NCBI GenBank assembly: GCA_023400235.1
Contig: JAEXFI010000034.1
Span: forward strand, 162,587-226,586
Origin: Bacillota bacterium
Lineage (GTDB): Bacteria > Bacillota > Clostridia > Acetivibrionales > DSM-1351
DNA: 64,000 nucleotides
Reading direction: 5' to 3'
The notes beneath the pieces were generated by a model. It did not search any database and was not told the DNA's origin. It saw only the letters and a list, made by a program, of their open reading frames with translations. Of this stretch, positions 60,823-64,000 are shown one piece after another (within the stretch, counting starts at the first letter, position 1; every line of letters starts with the position of its first letter). The translations under genes and the position numbers were made by a program.

Positions 60823-63800
60823 ATGAGCAAAAGCCTGGCAAAAAAAATATTGATATTTATTCTGCTGTTTGCATTAAACCTTATGGGGTTCGGCATAGTA
60901 TTTGACTCCGGCAATTTGAAGCTTTCCTTTGGAGAGGCTGCCTATTGCCGGACCAACTACTATGATATCAGCAAGGTAAGGGCGGGGTATTTAAACAATG
61001 CAATCTTTTACGATGATCAGTATTTTGCAAATGTAAGCCTTTCAGCCGACAGCATAATATTGAATGTGCCAAGAACCGGAGCCATATCCTCAGCGGCCTC
61101 AGATTTTATTCCGGTTGCACCTGGAAAAGAATATACAATGACATATTCTCAGCAGTGCGAAAAAGATGTATCAACCAGATCCATACACATTTTTTACAAT
61201 GCTAACAAAGAGAGGGTATCTGACGAAATTACCATTTATGGAACTACCACAATCACAATTAAGCCACCCGCAGGTGCAGCATATATACGGTGGTTTTTCG
61301 CCCCGACAGGCGGAAGTATGATATGCTCCGTAAGATATTCAAATATTGAGTTTTATGAGAACCTTATAAATTTCAGACTTGACCCGTCCATGGACAATAT
61401 GACCTGCCAGCTGTCCCTGCCGGTGAAGGGAATTGTAGAAAACAGCAGCAGCGCCAGTGTTTTTAATATGGTGTATTCCATGGACAACGGTTCGGAGCAG
61501 ATATTGTATCCTGGCATGGAAAGCAAGGGTGTTGCTCAGCCCGTGGATGCAAAAATTGATACCAGGTCCCTTTCAGAAGGTGTACATAATTTGAGTATAT
61601 GGATAAGGGATAATAAGGGGAGAGTTTCTGAACCTGTTAAGCTTACCTTTAATAAGGCCCGCAAAATCAGTATGTCTGTAACGGATGTCACAAAAAACAG
61701 TGCGCTTATAAACATAAATGATGAAAATGTTGAAAGTAAGGTGTATGTAGTAAAAATAAACAACAAGTATCTTTCAGAAGAGGGTGGGATAGCTGTAAAC
61801 CCGGAATGGATAAGAAGGAGTACCACAAATACGGCCATAAATATTGGGAAGCTGTCTGCCGAAGTGAAATATACCCTGTCGGTAGCAGCCTATGATATTA
61901 ACTCCTTGGAGCTGGACGAAAGCAAAAGTGTCCAATTTACAACTCCCGTGGAAGATTTGTCTGTACCGGTAATTTCAAAAACAGACAGCGGCGCAGACAG
62001 CATAACTATTGCCTGGAAGCCGGTAAAGGGAGCGGAAAAATATGAGGTTGAGGCAGACGGTATAATTACAGCGTCCTCAAGTGATTTAGTATTCACCCAC
62101 TCAAAGCTTGCGAAAAACACGAGTCATACATACAGAGTGCGGTCCAGGGACGGAGAAAATATCAGTGAATGGAGCCTGCCCATAAAGGTTTCAACTAAAA
62201 AGGCGTTGCCTGAAATACCGGGAAATATCACCGCTGCTGCTATTGGAACCTCCATAGCTGTTTCCTGGGATAAGGTGAGCAATGCTTTTAATTATGAAAT
62301 TGAGGCAGACGGTGCAATAAAGACTGTAAATGGAACCTCATATACTATATCAGGACTTAAACCGGCAACCCTTCACACCTTCAGGGTAAGAACCGTGGGC
62401 TTCTCGGGGACAAGCAGCTGGAGTCCCATTGAGAGAATATATACAACTGATGGCTTGATAACAGCTATGCCCCAAAACCTTACTGCCTTGGCTTCTAAAA
62501 GTACTATCACCCTTAACTGGGAGGCTGTCAATGATGCGGAGGGCTATGAAATTCTGCCTGTATTGGAAGGCGGAGCAATGGGCACGGCAGTAGACAGCGG
62601 AAGTCTTACCACCTGTGAGTTCAGGGGTTTGAAACCTGCTACTGAATACAGATATGTGGTGAGAGCGAGAAACAGTGCCGGTGAAGGCCCATACAGCAGA
62701 CAAATACAGGTGACCACATACCTGTTGGACACTCCTTTAAATGTAAGAAGTGAAAAAAATGATACCTGTATAACATTTTCCTGGGATAAGGTGGAGGGCG
62801 CCGACAGCTACCAACTGATATATGCCGGAGCAACAGGTGGAGAGACCGGCGGTACGGTAACTGCCGGAGAGCTTGAAAGCTCCGGCATTCGCGTGGACAT
62901 ACCAACTGGAACCAGTGTAACCATAAACAGTCTTATACCCTGCACAGAATACAAATACAGCATAAGAGCAAAAAGCTCAAATGGCTACAGCGGTTGGCGG
63001 GAGGTAAAGAGCTGCTTCACCTTGCCCAATAGGCCGCAAGTGCCTGGCAATGTCAGCGCTTCCGTGTCCGATACCAAAATCATTATCAGTTGGACAGGCA
63101 TTGATGACCCTGCAGTAACAGGCTATGATATAGAGCTTGACGGAATAGTGCTTGAAAATGATATTAAAGCGTCATACATACATGAGGGGCTTACACCTTA
63201 CAGCCTGCATACTTACAGAGTCAGGGCAAGAAATGAGCTGGTGGAGGGGGAGTGGAGCCCTGAAAATACCATCAGAACACTTCCTTCAGCACCACAGTCT
63301 CCAAAGGATATTATTATAAAGTCAACGCAGACAGGTGCCACGCTGACCTGGAAAGAGGAGCAGGGAGCTGAGGGGTATGACGTTTACGTATACAGACTGG
63401 ATGAGAGCAACAATGAAGTCAAGGTGGAAGAGATTAATAATATAGGGGAATGCACCTATACCCACAGAAGGCAGATTAAGGGCGAGGAGTACAGGTACAG
63501 GCTGAGAACCCGGAACATACGGGGAATCAGCCCCTGGAGCGGAGACATCATCAACAACGCCATTAAAGCCCAGTGCAGGAAAGGCAACACCCTGGACCTG
63601 GGACTGACTGCCACCGATGTGGTGGACTTTGGCAGCTACGAAATGGTGGTCACATATAACCCGGGTGTAGTTGAGGTGGCAGATCTGAGCACCCTGACAG
63701 GAGCTGCGGAGCTCACAGTCGGAAAAATTGAGGGCACGGGCATCACCATAAAGGAATTCTCACCGGGCAGAATCGTGTTTGTGGTGGACAAGGCCGTTAC

Positions 63801-63903
63801 CCCCGGAGAGGCCTGGACAGGTGTCATTAACGGCATAAAGTTCAAGGCCAGGGAAACCGGCGGGACTACCATTACCTACACGGTGTTCACCAGGCAGGAA
63901 TAG
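60823..63903 (+). CDS. Large secreted fibronectin-III protein with C-terminal cohesin-like module
   Basis: Protein of 1026 aa. Signal peptide about 1-40; a beta-sandwich, possibly carbohydrate-binding, about 45-185; an Ig-like domain about 190-280; then about seven fibronectin type III units of about 90 residues (284-915), each with '...I.ISW..V....Y.IE.DG' and 'L.P...Y.YRVRA.N'. The last about 110 residues ('LDLGLTATDVVDFGSYEMVVTYNPGVVEV ... NGIKFKARETGGTTITYTV', in parts) resemble the cohesin/CBM-like fold. There is no dockerin, LPxTG or S-layer motif. It is an extracellular adhesin or scaffold candidate. The ATG follows AAGGAGAAG. A related secreted gene begins 55 bases downstream. Confidence 0.82.
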   Translation: MSKSLAKKILIFILLFALNLMGFGIVFDSGNLKLSFGEAAYCRTNYYDISKVRAGYLNNAIFYDDQYFANVSLSADSIILNVPRTGAISSAASDFIPVAPGKEYTMTYSQQCEKDVSTRSIHIFYNANKERVSDEITIYGTTTITIKPPAGAAYIRWFFAPTGGSMICSVRYSNIEFYENLINFRLDPSMDNMTCQLSLPVKGIVENSSSASVFNMVYSMDNGSEQILYPGMESKGVAQPVDAKIDTRSLSEGVHNLSIWIRDNKGRVSEPVKLTFNKARKISMSVTDVTKNSALININDENVESKVYVVKINNKYLSEEGGIAVNPEWIRRSTTNTAINIGKLSAEVKYTLSVAAYDINSLELDESKSVQFTTPVEDLSVPVISKTDSGADSITIAWKPVKGAEKYEVEADGIITASSSDLVFTHSKLAKNTSHTYRVRSRDGENISEWSLPIKVSTKKALPEIPGNITAAAIGTSIAVSWDKVSNAFNYEIEADGAIKTVNGTSYTISGLKPATLHTFRVRTVGFSGTSSWSPIERIYTTDGLITAMPQNLTALASKSTITLNWEAVNDAEGYEILPVLEGGAMGTAVDSGSLTTCEFRGLKPATEYRYVVRARNSAGEGPYSRQIQVTTYLLDTPLNVRSEKNDTCITFSWDKVEGADSYQLIYAGATGGETGGTVTAGELESSGIRVDIPTGTSVTINSLIPCTEYKYSIRAKSSNGYSGWREVKSCFTLPNRPQVPGNVSASVSDTKIIISWTGIDDPAVTGYDIELDGIVLENDIKASYIHEGLTPYSLHTYRVRARNELVEGEWSPENTIRTLPSAPQSPKDIIIKSTQTGATLTWKEEQGAEGYDVYVYRLDESNNEVKVEEINNIGECTYTHRRQIKGEEYRYRLRTRNIRGISPWSGDIINNAIKAQCRKGNTLDLGLTATDVVDFGSYEMVVTYNPGVVEVADLSTLTGAAELTVGKIEGTGITIKEFSPGRIVFVVDKAVTPGEAWTGVINGIKFKARETGGTTITYTVFTRQE

Positions 63904-63957
63904 CAGTAACTAATCCCAACCGCAAGTAAAATACCACTAACTTTTTGGAGGTCAACT

Positions 63958-64000
63958 ATGAAGAATATTAAGAACAGGCTTTCGGCGCTTCTGGTTTTCA
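63958..64000 (+). CDS. Start of a secreted protein gene (partial)
   Basis: ATG at 63958 follows TTGGAGG and encodes MKNIKNRLSALLVF, the positively charged start of a signal peptide, before the window ends. It lies 54 bases after the FN3/cohesin-like gene, so both may be one operon for extracellular proteins. Its product cannot be named. Confidence 0.7.
   Translation, partial: MKNIKNRLSALLVF

Noticed and set aside
60823..63903. Scaffoldin or wall-anchored cellulosome protein
   Set aside because: No dockerin, CBM3, LPxTG or SLH motif is visible, and only one cohesin-like module is suspected.

Overview
This window comes from the chromosome of a low-to-mid-GC, endospore-forming, anaerobic Firmicute, most likely a cellulolytic clostridium of the Ruminiclostridium/Acetivibrio type. 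The evidence is an intracellular GH94 cellobiose phosphorylase close to the Clostridium thermocellum enzyme in length and motifs, T-box leaders on aminoacyl-tRNA synthetase genes, CotF-like spore-coat proteins, strong GGAGG ribosome sites throughout, DUF421/DUF4363 and YqeY genes, and a large secreted fibronectin-III protein ending in a cohesin-like module. The species call is inference. No phage, transposase, integrase or CRISPR array was seen.

Layout. 1-4.9 kb: end of an unknown gene, a tandem hairpin repeat, a secreted stalk+TPR protein and an ABC exporter. 5.1-12.4 kb: a CUT1-type sugar importer (two permeases and a lipoprotein, no ATPase), a LacI regulator and cellobiose phosphorylase. 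12.5-20.6 kb: a complete phosphate module, with pstB-phoU-phoB-phoR on the minus strand diverging from pstC-pstA and pstS, and 11-bp-phased Pho boxes in front of all three units. 20.6-23.2 kb: a chemoreceptor and CheW. 23.3-25.7 kb: argJ and a HAD phosphatase. 25.7-29 kb: T-box, hairpin repeat, alaS. 29-35 kb: HIT protein, rpsU, yqeY, CYTH protein, YkgJ-like protein, PfpI protein, a YmfI-like reductase, two membrane proteins and tRNA-Val. 35.2-37.7 kb: feoAB. 38-43.2 kb: a surface-glycan cluster (GT2, FkbM methyltransferase, CapE/CapG/CapF-like genes for UDP-L-FucNAc). 43.5-48 kb: a hypothetical protein, a cation exchanger, a DUF421/DUF4363 pair and two KtrA-type K+ channel subunits. 48-49.9 kb: T-box and tyrS. 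49.9-58 kb: a GntR-controlled sugar operon (PfkB kinase, class II aldolase, Mgl-type ABC importer, aldo/keto reductase). 58-64 kb: KtrB, spore-coat genes, the FN3/cohesin-like protein and the start of another secreted protein.

How it works together. The window shows two sugar uptake and catabolism units: beta-glucan oligomers cleaved by phosphate, and an unknown sugar metabolised through a ketose bisphosphate. It also holds a self-contained phosphate-sensing system and iron and potassium transport.

The least explained signal is a family of structured repeats. Each unit is a string of hairpins and ends in a Shine-Dalgarno sequence. Two-unit arrays sit immediately before the start codons of the stalk/TPR gene, alaS and, in a shorter form, phoB. 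Their stems differ in sequence but keep pairing, which suggests a selected structure that carries its own ribosome-binding site.
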